Assembly: GCA_024195265.1 (NCBI GenBank)
Contig: JAJLRJ010000007.1
Coordinates: forward strand, 12,177,828-12,241,827
DNA: 64,000 bases
Direction: 5' to 3'
Source of the DNA: Dendrophyllia cribrosa
Lineage: Eukaryota; Cnidaria; Anthozoa; Scleractinia; Dendrophylliidae
The notes below the pieces were generated by a model. That model had not been told where the DNA came from and searched no databases. It saw only the letters and a list, made by a program, of their open reading frames with translations. Position numbers and translations under genes: made by a program. Shown in pieces: positions 31,047-64,000 of the stretch; the stretch's first letter is position 1, and the number at the start of each line of letters is the position of its first letter.

Positions 31047-32357
31047 AGATCCAGGACAGAAGGCCTGGCTACCAAGGAAGACGAGAATTTCGCGCGAGGA
31101 TTCATTGAGCCGTAACAAGGTAAGCTTAAGGTAATATAAAGCTTAACAAACATCAAAAGTAGTAGCTGAAATAAATATGATAACTACAAATTATAGATGG
31201 TATCCTTTTATTTCCTTGCTAAGCAGCGTAGAGGACGTATTTCGATCTCAAACCCAACCAAAGATCCAAGCATTATAACCTATTGTGCATATTTGTGCTT
31301 TTTTATAATGAAAACCGATACTAAGGCGACTGCCTTCTTTAAGCTGAATACAGATGACTGTTCTCGTTTTTTTAATTCTTTAAACAAGTAAATCGTTGCA
31401 AAACTGAAATACGAACAACTGTACTGCAGTAGGTGAGGGAGTGGGGGGATTTGACTTCGGTGATGGTTTTTGGCGCCATCTTGGTTTGGGGGGGTGGGGG
31501 CAAACATGGCTACAATTACAGTGAATGTATGGGATTTTGGCGGATTTCGAGCCTTTGTAACTCCGTTCACATTTTTCGGATCTTGACTAAGAATACGAAA
31601 ATTAGATCATTACAAATGCTACAACGTTTGGAAAAACTGAATTAGAAATCTTCTTATGTCACTTGTAATTTCGCAGCAAATTTGCAGTTTTGATTGCAAG
31701 GGTTTCTGTGAAGTTTTAAAATTTTGTTTGCGGCTGTCATAATTTGGTTTTGTTCACCATATTTAACGAAAAGAATCTCATGAAAGATACCTTTTAAAAG
31801 ATGTATTCTTACTAAGTCAAGATCCGAAAAATTACAGAGTTACAGAGGCTCGAAGTCCGCCAAATTCCCATACATTTACTGTAATTGTAGCTATGTTTGC
31901 CCCCCCCAACCAAGATGGCACCAAAAACTGTCACAGAAGTCAAATCCCCCCACTCCCTCACCTACTGCAGTACAGTTGTTCGTATTTCAGTTTTGCAACG
32001 ATTTACTTATTTAAAGGATACAAAAACACGAGAACAGTCATCTGTATTCAGTCTTAAAGAAGGCAGCCGCCTTAGTATCGGTTTTCATTATCAAGCACAA
32101 TGCACAATAGGTTAACATGCTTGGATCTTTAGTTAGGTTTGAGATCGAAATACGTCCTCTACGCTGCTTAGCAAGGAAATAAAAGGATACCATATATAAT
32201 TTATAGTTAACTCATTTATTTCAAATACTACTATTGATGTTTGTTAAGCTTTATATTACCTTAAAGCTCACCTTGCTTTGCTTGCAGCTTTACGGCTCAA
32301 TGAATCCTCGCGCGAAAACCTCGTTTCCTTGGTAACCAGGCCTCCTGTCCTGGATCT

Positions 32358-32580
32358 GGATTCTGGGAAGTGTTCTGCCGTAAGTGTTTTGGATTCAGGG
32401 AAGTGTTTTGGATTCTGGGAAGTGTTCTGGATTCTGGGAAGTGTTCTGGATTCTTGGAAGTGTTTTGGATTCTGGGAAGTGTTTTTGGATTCTAGGAAGT
32501 GTTTTGGATTCTGGGAAGTGTTTTTGGATTCTGGGAAGTGTTTTTGGATTCTGGGAAGTGTTTTGGATTCTGGGAAGTGT
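32358..32580. repeat. Tandem array of 18-20-bp units, right arm
   Basis: Inverted counterpart of 30,780-31,046, with units GGATTCTGGGAAGTGTTTT. About 11-12 units. Confidence 0.85.
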
Positions 32581-33098
32581 TTTGTCCCTATGGGCCACCG
32601 TACGATACAGGCGCAATTTCGAGCACTGTAAAGTTAATCTGCGTTCGCCTGGCGCGGCCGGTCAGTGAATTATTGCTACAAGACATAAGCGAATTGCACC
32701 GTACCGTAGAACATCGCGAAGAACGACGTCGGTATTTAGGTGAAAGCTTCCCAAATCAGGCAGAGAACCACAGCAAAATCAAGATAGAACATTCAACACA
32801 TACCAGAACGGTAGCGAGGAAAATCTGTAACTTCCAAAGAGACCCAACAACTTACTTGGTCCGGAGAAGAACCTTCGTCCAATTTTTCCACTGCGTACTT
32901 TTAGTAGGCATTGAAATATTGAGCCGTACGATTCCAAAATCGGGAAAATATCCGAAACTAAATCAAGACAAATAGATTATTCACATGTGACATTTCGGAA
33001 CCCCAGCTCCCCAGGATGATGCCTGATTTCCACGCGCTGGGAGTGCTGGATACTATTGTGACGTTTCAAGATGGCGCCGATTTGGTACCGACACTTTT

Positions 33099-33431
33099 CG
33101 GTCAGCATTAGATTCCATCCACCAACACCACCTCGGACACTTATTGAGACTTATATAACGTAATGTCGACACTTAGAATTTTATTTTCAATAAGTTTTTA
33201 AGTGTAAAAAAGAAAATCTAAAATCTCCACTCAGGATTGAACCTGTGACCTCAGCTAGGCTTAGGCTAACGTAGCCTATCGTACCACTGTACCACCTAGC
33301 TTCTCGGGTTGCTTAGTCCTAAATTTAACTATATAAACTGCTACCCCTAACATCAACTGAAAGCTAACCGGTTACTCCGTTATATAAGTCTCAATAAGGT
33401 GTCCGAGGTGGTGTTGGTGGATAGAATCTCA
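33099..33431. mobile_element. TIR element with a tRNA-like (Pol III) core, copy A
   Basis: The inner inverted ends CGGACAC(C)TTATTGAGACT and AGTCTCAATAAGGTGTCCG enclose, on the minus strand, a tRNA-like stretch. It has a box A-like TAGGTGGTACAGTGG and a box B AGGTTCAATCCTG. Outside these ends lies a further inverted repeat (GATTCYATCCACCAACACC), and outermost GGTCAGCAT/ATGCTAACC. The flanks ACACTTTTC (33,090-33,098 and 33,432-33,440) form a duplication of about 9 bp. A second copy lies at 56,093-56,420 with a different outer inverted repeat. Confidence 0.7.
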
Positions 33432-33644
33432 TGCTAACCACACTTTTCTCGATTCGTTCCGCTTAGCCTAGACGACGCGCTAAGAATGCTGGATACTGTT
33501 GTGACGTTTCAAGATGGCGCCGATTTGGTACCGACACTTTTCTCGATTCGTTCCGCCTAGCCGACAAGATTAGGAAGCGTCTCCTTCGTCGACGCAACAA
33601 GAACTAACCGCCTAAGTTCATAAAACGAACATGTTCACTGACAA

Positions 33645-33919
33645 ATGTTGGTGAAACCGAGTTCAATAACTTCCGGTTTTCTCGAGCCGGAAGAAGAGGT
33701 TGGAAGGGACTGCACTCAATGGAATTGGAGGATTGTTACTGTATCCTGTGGTTAGTATACGAGGTATAAGAGAGCCACGACACTGAACAGTGAATTGGCT
33801 GTGGTTCCATCTAGCGCCTAACACCGTTGTAACAGCGTTGTAACAAAGTTGTAACAACGATAATAAAGTTTGCAAACTATAAACACAGGGAGCCCAGACA
33901 ATCTGTTTGTGTAACATAA
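33645..33919 (+). mobile_element. Possible solo LTR
   Basis: Begins TGTTGGTGAAACC and ends TTTGTGTAACA. Between them are a GTATAAGAGAGCC (TATA-like) and an AATAAAGTTTGC (poly(A) signal-like) in the right order. No target duplication, primer site or internal region was seen, and the 3-prime end overlaps the palindrome that follows. Tentative. Confidence 0.3.
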
Positions 33920-34400
33920 TGACCGTTTGTATGTATTTGTAGTATGGGATTTACCTAAATTTCATATTATGGCGATGTATCGCCAAATGTATGTACTGAT
34001 CAACGCTAAATAAACGTTAAATTACCTTATTTCTTGTGTGTTGTCGTCCTTTTGCCGTAAAAGTGACATTTTGAGCGATTTTGAAGGATTCTGCTGAGTT
34101 CGCCGTTGACTGTACGTCTTAAAATAAATTAAACGAGAAGGACTCTCTTAGACGTACAGTCAATGGCGAACTCAGAATCCTTCAAAATCGCTCAAAATAT
34201 CACTTTTACGGCAAAAGGACGACAACACACAACAAATAAGGTAATTTAACATTTATTTAGCGTTGATCAGTACATACATTTGGCGATACCCACACGTCGC
34301 CATAATATGAAATTTAGGTAAATCCCATACATTTCCTATAAAATTACAAACGGTCATTATGTTACACAAACAGATTGTATGGGCTCCCTGTGCTATAAGC
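33884..34400. repeat. Palindrome of about 517 bp
   Basis: 33,884-34,125 is the near reverse complement of 34,150-34,400, with a centre near 34,138. Outer ends are CACAGGGAGCCCAGACAATC and GATTGTATGGGCTCCCTGTG. Inner stems are AAAATCGCTCAAAAT-like. No coding sense; a foldback transposon or an inverted duplication. Confidence 0.75.
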
Positions 34401-35734
34401 AGCGATGACACGAAGACAGTGCGAAGACGGTTTTAAGCTTTGACAAAATAAACTTCTGTTTTCTCTCTGTCATAAGAATTATAAACAAAGGCATCATGCA
34501 GAAACTACGGAGAGATTAGACGGTCTTTGAATAGCTCGCCGAAACTGAAATAAGAAGAACGGTAAACATGAATCTTAAGTCCCAATATTGCCGAACGGCA
34601 GATCAAAGCAACAAGAGAGAGGTGATAAAAATCGCCAAATGACAGCTGAAATGAGAAACAGAAAAGAAATTACTTTCGAGATTACCTTGAGAACACTTTT
34701 ATCTTTGCGAATGAAAAAAATTATTACTGATCAGAACTGTGCGACTTTTTATCGCCTAAGCCTTCTAATTTCGGACGTTTACAATAGTGCGCCTTACATT
34801 TCTCAAGCTTTCCCACATTTGCTTGTACAATTAAATAACCCACTTGAAGAAAACATCTTTTCAGCGCAGGTATTAGATTGGTCATGTGCTTCATAAGTGC
34901 TAATTAGGTTAAAAGGACTCTGTACCGCCGAACAAACGAAATTATATTTACTTATCTCCATGTTATATCGCCAAATGACACCAAATATTCAACTAATGGA
35001 TAAAAAGAGTATAGAGCAAAACAGAAGCAGTAGTTTGGAGAAAAAGTGCTGGTTTACAAGTTCGTCAATTTTGATTTCGTGACAGGCGGTCAAGAAATCA
35101 AAGTTTCCATTCTGGTGGAATTTTGAGTTTTCCAGTCGTTATCAGTTTTGTCTTTTTATAGTTCATATTTCTTTTTGTATTTTTGTTCATAAAGCATGAT
35201 CTTGGCCATTATCGTGAAAACACGATATTTCAGCCGAGGCGCTATAAATAGCGTTGTAATTCTCTTTGAAAGTTGCCGCGTTACAATAGTGACAACGATT
35301 ATTAACAGTCTCAAGGTGACCCGGGTTCCTCTGGAATTGAAACGGCTTCTCGATGTTGTAACACCGTTTTATTAAAACTTGCCTAGTGCATGTAACCACG
35401 GCCTTTCATCTAGTTTATTATGCATTCAATTCATAGAGTAGGATAACGTACGTGCTAAAGTTATCTATAAACTGCTAATCACATGGTCTTAAAATTCCCA
35501 ATTAAAAAAATTATATGAAAATTTTGCGAATTAAGAAGTAAAATTACATGAATTACTAATCGCGGGCTAAAAAAAAGATAAGTTAAACACGACCGGCTGG
35601 CAATTAACAATTAAAACTATATACTGGCCCAAGAAAAATCTCGGTACCGTGGAAATGTCATGATCGGACATGGACGGTCGGAACTTCACTGAGGTATTGC
35701 GTTCGAGAAACGAGAACGCCATCCGCATCCCCGG
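34401..35734. other. Intergenic stretch, nothing recognised
   Basis: Includes a TATCGCCAAATGACACCAAAT stretch (about 34,966) related to 46,752-46,775, so an old dispersed repeat is likely. No gene-like frame. Confidence 0.35.
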
Positions 35735-36045
35735 GGGGGGGGGGACTCCCATATAAAAATGACAGGGGTGCTCGTCGGAAATTTTCGAAAAACACCCTAA
35801 AAGGTACCAGAATCTCGTCTGATGGGCGTGGCTCAAAATAATTTTTATCCCTAAGAGGTACCAATTCTAAAACAACACATGTCATAATCGGTCATATTTT
35901 TTCGGCTCATACCTTAAAAGGTACCGCGATAATTCTAACGGTGGTCATTTTAGATTTAAGTACCCTAAGCGGTACCAATCTAGAAATTTTGACCCCTAAA
36001 AGGTACGACGAGCACCCCCGTCAGTTTTATATGGGAGTCCCCCCC
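35735..36045. mobile_element. MITE with GGGACTCCCATATAAAA ends, copy A
   Basis: The inverted ends GGGACTCCCATATAAAA and TTTTATATGGGAGTCCC enclose direct and inverted copies of CCTAAAAGGTACC. A G run of about 11 bases flanks the left end. A second copy lies at 46,048-46,351, and a worn one at 19,305-19,535. Confidence 0.75.
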
Positions 36046-37011
36046 GGGTCCGCATATTGTCTGTGCTGTATTATATTGTATTTATTATTAATCAGTCAGG
36101 GCGACTAAGTTGTTTACGAACGAAGGACGGTTCGATTAATCATATATAAGCCAACTGATATGTGGTACATAAAAGAAACTTTATGCTTTTCGTAGGTACG
36201 GAAAGCTGTACAATTCACCGGTGTGATCTGTCAAACGGCAAGTAAAATTATGATTGGCTGCGATTTCTTTTCTGTTTGGATCTAACAATCTTACCCGTGA
36301 CTTTTGCCTGCCCGTGTTTATCTCGTGAATACGCGAAGCGTTTAGAAACGAGATATTGATACGGGGACAGATATGCAAATGAGCACTCGATCAGTCGGTC
36401 GGGTCATCATTGGGATGTAAACTTTTTGTAATTCCCCAGTTTGCTATCACTTGTCTCGTTTCACACACTGCGTCTTTATGTCACGATAAGATGTTTTTCC
36501 GCTTAAATTAATAGGGGTTTTATTTGCAGTATTGTAGGGACAATAAATTCGGGACTTTGATAACTGGCCGCTTAAGTAGGGTGGCCGCTTATTTTAACAT
36601 AAACACGGATCAATATTGAAATTTAACGATTCAAATTACTTGTGTATTTGAAAGGTAAGAAGAGATATATTGAAAAAAATCGTTATAAAAGGTGACAGGC
36701 CTAGCAGAAATCCTGCTCGTCGCAAAAAGCAATTTAGCCCGACTTTAGAAAAGGGTCGTCCCAAGTACGTGCCTGTGAGATTTTTCCTTTTAAATCAAAA
36801 TTAAGATATAAACAAGCCTGTATTTCTCAATGTTGTCGATTCTTTGATTATAGGAAAGTCTCTAGCTGTGATACTGACAGGTCAGGTATCATTATTGCAC
36901 GACTATCCCTTAATTGTACGACACAAAGTTCAATTACTAATTAATCGTATCAATAACAAAATTCGAGATTAAGAAGATTACAAATTTCATATCGTCCGAT
37001 TACTCCCTGAA
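36046..37011. other. Intergenic stretch, nothing recognised
   Basis: No gene, RNA or clear repeat. A short TAACTGGCCGCTTAAGTAGGG at 36,561 resembles the GGCCGCTTA-type inverted repeats elsewhere. Confidence 0.35.
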
Positions 37012-37049
37012 TTGTATTCCACTCAGTCCAGTTGCTATAACTACTGCTT

Positions 37050-37052
37050 CTT

Positions 37053-37135
<83 letters not shown>

Positions 37136-37250
37136 ACTACTACTACTACTCGGCTACTGCTGCTGCTGCTGCTGCTGCTGCTACTACTACTACTATAATT
37201 GCTACTACTAACACTAATAATAATAATAATAATAATAATAACAATAATAT
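37050..37250. repeat. (TAC)n/(TGC)n/(TAA)n compound microsatellite
   Basis: Alternating CTA, CTG and AAT triplet runs over about 200 bp. Any frame here gives runs of Tyr, Cys, Ala or Asn and is not a gene. Confidence 0.95.
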
Positions 37251-37525
37251 TAATAAAAAAAATTTTATTAATAAATAGAGAACTTTAATTATAAAACACA
37301 ATTTATAAGTTTACAGTAAATTCCTTTACAAAGCCTTTAAAATGTATGTATACCTACATGTATATGAAAAATATATCAATAAAAGACTAAAAAAAGATAG
37401 TACAAAGTTAATGTTTATTATAAAAATAATAATAATAAGGCGGAAGGTATTATATATTTTTCTTGTTTTATTATAGACAAGTACACGACCCCTCACGGTA
37501 TTATGTTAATTGCTTTAATTACTTC

Positions 37526-37534
37526 TACTACTAG

Positions 37535-37569
<35 letters not shown>

Positions 37570-37570
37570 G
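37526..37570. repeat. (TAC)n microsatellite
   Basis: About 14 triplets next to a TTCTACTACTAGTAC start. Confidence 0.9.
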
Positions 37571-38138
37571 AAGAATGTTTTTATTTGCGTATTCAGTCAA
37601 AAAACTCAATGCGCTGGCAACGTCAAATAAAAGAAAACTACATATAAAAACTAAACACATAAAATAGATAAATAAGTCAAAAACTCTCCAAAATAAAACT
37701 GTTTTAACAGATGATAAGGAAGAAGCATTTTTAAATTGTTCGGGTGAGGGTTTGACAGAGCAGGTGTAGCCAAGTAAGAGAAAGCACGCTGACCGTATGA
37801 CACAGAGTTCACAGCAATCTCGGTAGGGTCGCAACTCTTAGAAGCCTCTATTTTCATTGGCCTTGTAAAACACAGCTGCTATTGTTTTTAGGGTGAGGGT
37901 CCATTGTTGTATTGTTTGTCCTATTGTTATCTCTAAGGGTGACAAGCCAATGGTGTGAGACCTTCTAAGAGCTGCGACATCACCCAGCAATCTCGTACCT
38001 CGAGTCTTCGCTCCTGCGCAAGCTTGACGAAACGAGCGACCGCTGGTCAAGGGAAACGAAGACACTGGGTTCGAGGATGAGTTCACAGTTGGAGCAGCGG
38101 GCCGATCGGTGACCCTGGCTCCTGATTGGAATAATTCA
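37571..38138. other. Intergenic repeat-like stretch
   Basis: Follows a (TAC)n tail and shares the layout of the 48,908 region, so it is probably an old retroposon or transposon piece. Short inverted TGTGAGACC/GGTAGGG motifs are present. No intact frame. Confidence 0.35.
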
Positions 38139-38496
38139 ACACGGTATCCCCGTAAGAATAATGAATAGCATTACTTGCAAAGAGCAGCCTGAAATTATGG
38201 ATATTATTAATTCAGGCCGCAACCGAGATGGTATCTTCCCGTGGTGCTTTGTTGCACCATGACAGAAGAAAGATGGCGACCGCGAAAGGGAGTAAAAGGG
38301 GGAAAAGTGCCAAAGAAGATTAGGGTAAGGGTAACCCTATTGGATACAGAAGCTCACAAGCTGGAAAAATTGTCACCGCGCCGTTGCTTTCATATAATTT
38401 TGAATCTTCGTTGCACTTCGTTAAGTAGCCTGAATTAATAATATCCATTATTTCAAGCTGCTCTTTGCAAGTAATGTTCTTGAGGGGATATCGTGC
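38139..38496. mobile_element. Foldback MITE, about 358 bp
   Basis: Left part 38,139-38,222 and right part 38,410-38,496 are inverted: CATTACTTGCAAAGAGCAGC and GCTGCTCTTTGCAAGTAATG, with TATTATTAATTCAGGC inside. The centre is about 190 bp without a frame of interest. Confidence 0.7.
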
Positions 38497-40499
38497 TGAG
38501 TAATTAGAAGTGAGTGGGATTAGAACGTAGATTACGTGACGGGGGAGGGGGAGGGGGGGGGGGGGGCGATATTCATTTCAGTTCAAGTGGAAATGTGCTG
38601 ATTTCTGAGGAACAGGTGCTCATTAGAATTTCATAAAAATTGGCAGAGTTCTGAGTTCAAAACACGCGTCACTGTCCTATCGGCAAAAATCGAAACTCTG
38701 ATAGGGGACATTATTACAAAACGTTGAAATAAAAAACACCACAATTACAGTTGTACTCTTTATGTCAAAATTACATAAGACATTGTTAACATGTGAATAT
38801 TTTCTGAGTTTTCTGGAGACAAATATTGAAAAACATCTAATGCCGGGACTAGACCGGTATCAGTTGCCATCATGGTAACGTTACTTTGGATCAGAAAACA
38901 TTTCAAAATATAAACGTTTTTAGTTCAACTTACACCTCGGACGTTTTGGGCGTCCAAACTTAAAATTTTTGAAAATAAAAATGAAAAACGCATAGCTACA
39001 AGAAAACTATGTTAGGCCCGTCAGTTAAATGGAATAAATCAGTGCTAATACAGGAAAGTCCAACTGACAAAAATGAGATCAAATGAGTCCCAAGTGTTAG
39101 AATATATTAGCAAAAAAACATATCGAAAACATGGATAAGTTACAATTTATGAAACAACTATGTAATGGCGGGTTAGAAGAAAAGTAATTAATTCTTGAAT
39201 TGGCGACTATGCTAATTTAAAAGCAGACCACCATCACTAATATAGCGCGCGCAGGGGATCAATAAAACTTCACATCTTAAAAATTTTTGAAGATACTCAA
39301 TTTATAAACATACCCTCATAGAAATGCGTTTTAAAGATGCCTCCTATAGCGCTTAATTCTCGAACATGTACTGTAAAAGTTAATAAAAGTATTTTAGACG
39401 GACACCGACCAGCTCAGCATGATAAAAAGATATTAAAGCAAACGTTACCTCAAAATTCATTTCTATGGTAATTTCTACCCCATGTTAGGAATCATTAAAA
39501 GTGTTTCAAGGGCATTTTAAGAAAAAAAACACGGTGCAATTCGTTCAACAACCAAAAGACACCGGGATATCTGTTTATGTTTTACAAAGCATAGCCAAAA
39601 ATTAAACAAAAATACCAAATATAAGCCAGTTTACTTATTCATAGAAGAAAATAATGATATGCCTTCTGTAAAAATTTTACCCGTTTTAAATGATAAATAT
39701 TAAAAAGAGAGAGAGAAAAAGTGCCAACTAGATCCTATTTTATGTAAAATAGTCCATTTTAAAAAAAGTGTAATACAATTCTGAACTCGTGTATAAAGAG
39801 GCAAGATAAATGAAGATTTGACGTTTTGTTTATTTTGAGGTTCAGGAAGCTATTTTTCAGGGAACGACTGATTTGCGATCGCCTCGCATTGTCAACACAA
39901 GCGACCTCGCATTTTATATGGTAGTTTTTAGTTGTTCCCGTCGAAAACATCTTTTTTTTTTTAAAAAAAGAGCCGCTTTGTATTTCACGGATATTTTACA
40001 ATTATATTATAATTTAGGTTGACGGAATGTGAAAAGTAATTACTTGTAAATAGCGTGTCGTGTCAAATGGACCAGTGGAATAATTGTTAAGTGGCACATT
40101 TTGATGTTGAAAAACAATAAATGTATACATAACGATTGAAAGGTGCATAATCCGTCCACAGAATACCTTTAAATAATAAAAGTATTTCTCCTTCAAGACG
40201 TCAAATAACGATTTTAATTTTCGATTCTGTTTAAATGAACACCGAATAATAAAGGACAACTTTGCAGGGCTTATAGAGCGTTGTATACATTGCATATGTA
40301 AAACGTGACATTGAAAAAAATCCAATGGCCAATAAGTCTGTTAACAACATAAGGAGACAAATTTCCCGCGGACCAATCAGAACGCGTGTTACTTGGAACG
40401 GCTTTACATGAACATGTGGAAAACGCATTTGCTTAAAATTCAAGCAATGTTGCTTAAACACGGTCGGCGAAATACTATCACTGCGGTTTTGTGATCGCT
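38497..40499. other. Upstream region of the KCNH gene
   Basis: A G-rich run lies at 38,541-38,567. 38,590-38,960 resembles the interior of the TTAA element at 59,259-60,053 (CTCATTAGAATTTCA, GGAGACAAAT). The promoter should lie in the last few hundred bases, but no core motif is clear. The CCAATCAGAACGCG at 40,373 is a CCAAT-type candidate. Confidence 0.4.

Positions 40500-64000
<23,501 letters not shown>

Larger units (their letters stand above)
30756..32602. mobile_element. Palindromic foldback transposon, 1,847 bp, with CGATAC duplication
   Basis: The ends TACGGTGGCCCATAGGGACA and TGTCCCTATGGGCCACCGTA are inverted repeats that extend across almost the whole element, with a centre near 31,680. 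It is flanked by CGATAC at 30,750-30,755 and 32,603-32,608. Copy 1 of the host element has the single uninterrupted site at 11,740-11,750, which proves the limits. Each arm has tandem CTTCCCAGAATCCAAAACA units of 18-20 bp (30,780-31,046; 32,358-32,580). These give long meaningless frames. No transposase is visible. Confidence 0.88.
30235..33597 (-). mobile_element. Helitron-like element, copy 2, split by insertions
   Basis: On the minus strand it ends in the hairpin TAATC-TAT-GATTA and CTACTAG followed by T (30,238-30,234). It starts near TTGCGTCGACGAAGG at 33,597. It aligns end to end with copy 1 (11,096-12,296), apart from the palindromic insertion at 30,756-32,602 and a second insertion at about 33,099-33,431. 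Confidence 0.65.

Noticed and set aside
30714..31156. Several long frames with repeated Trp-Ile-Leu-Gly-Ser or Pro-Arg-Ile-Gln motifs
   Set aside because: They come from the 18-20-bp tandem units of the palindromic transposon and are open in several frames and on both strands, so no frame is selected.
37012..37278. Tyr/Cys/Ala/Asn-rich frame
   Set aside because: It is a compound triplet microsatellite with no non-repeat part of interest.

Overview
The window looks like nuclear DNA of an anthozoan cnidarian, most likely a stony coral. This is inferred from short-exon animal genes, a very dense load of inverted-repeat transposons, and a virus-like Polinton/Maverick of the cnidarian type; no species-level marker was seen.

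Region 1, about 1-10,200: the right part of a Polinton/Maverick (adintovirus-like) element whose left end lies outside the window. A leftward gene runs off base 1. A tightly packed rightward block (626-6,087) follows: double-jelly-roll major capsid protein, packaging ATPase, several small virion-type proteins with membrane segments, and a retroviral-type integrase. The leftward DNA polymerase B (6,063-9,839) overlaps the integrase tail to tail by 25 bp. Nearly every gene starts a few bases after the same CATATATATACC-like box, which looks like an element-wide promoter. The polymerase is broken by two single-base shifts and the ATPase reading frame by one. Capsid and integrase are intact.

Region 2, 10,021-16,336: non-coding and made of foldback DNA, including a palindrome with 332-bp arms, a Helitron-like copy, and nested MITEs with clean target-site duplications.

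Region 3, 16,337-30,048, minus strand: a complete 15-exon WDR12 gene (451 aa), a ribosome-biogenesis WD40 protein with an N-terminal NLE domain. All splice sites and phases are consistent. Its introns carry many MITEs.

Region 4, 30,049-40,499: intergenic and repeat-rich. It holds a second Helitron-like copy split by a 1,847-bp palindromic transposon, a tRNA-like sequence inside terminal inverted repeats, a 517-bp palindrome, and simple repeats.

Region 5, 40,500-64,000, plus strand: the first eight exons (about 748 aa) of an ERG-type voltage-gated potassium channel (KCNH family). They cover the PAS-cap and PAS domain, a linker, S1-S6 with an SVGFGN filter, and the C-linker. The gene runs off the right edge. 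Introns 2 and 3 are long and hold a (TAC)n tract of about 370 bp, a minisatellite with a ~105-bp unit, and many foldback elements.

WDR12 and the channel are divergently transcribed with about 10 kb between start codons, and nothing suggests they work together. The Polinton genes do form one functional set: replication (PolB), integration (integrase), packaging (ATPase) and a virion shell (capsid plus small proteins).
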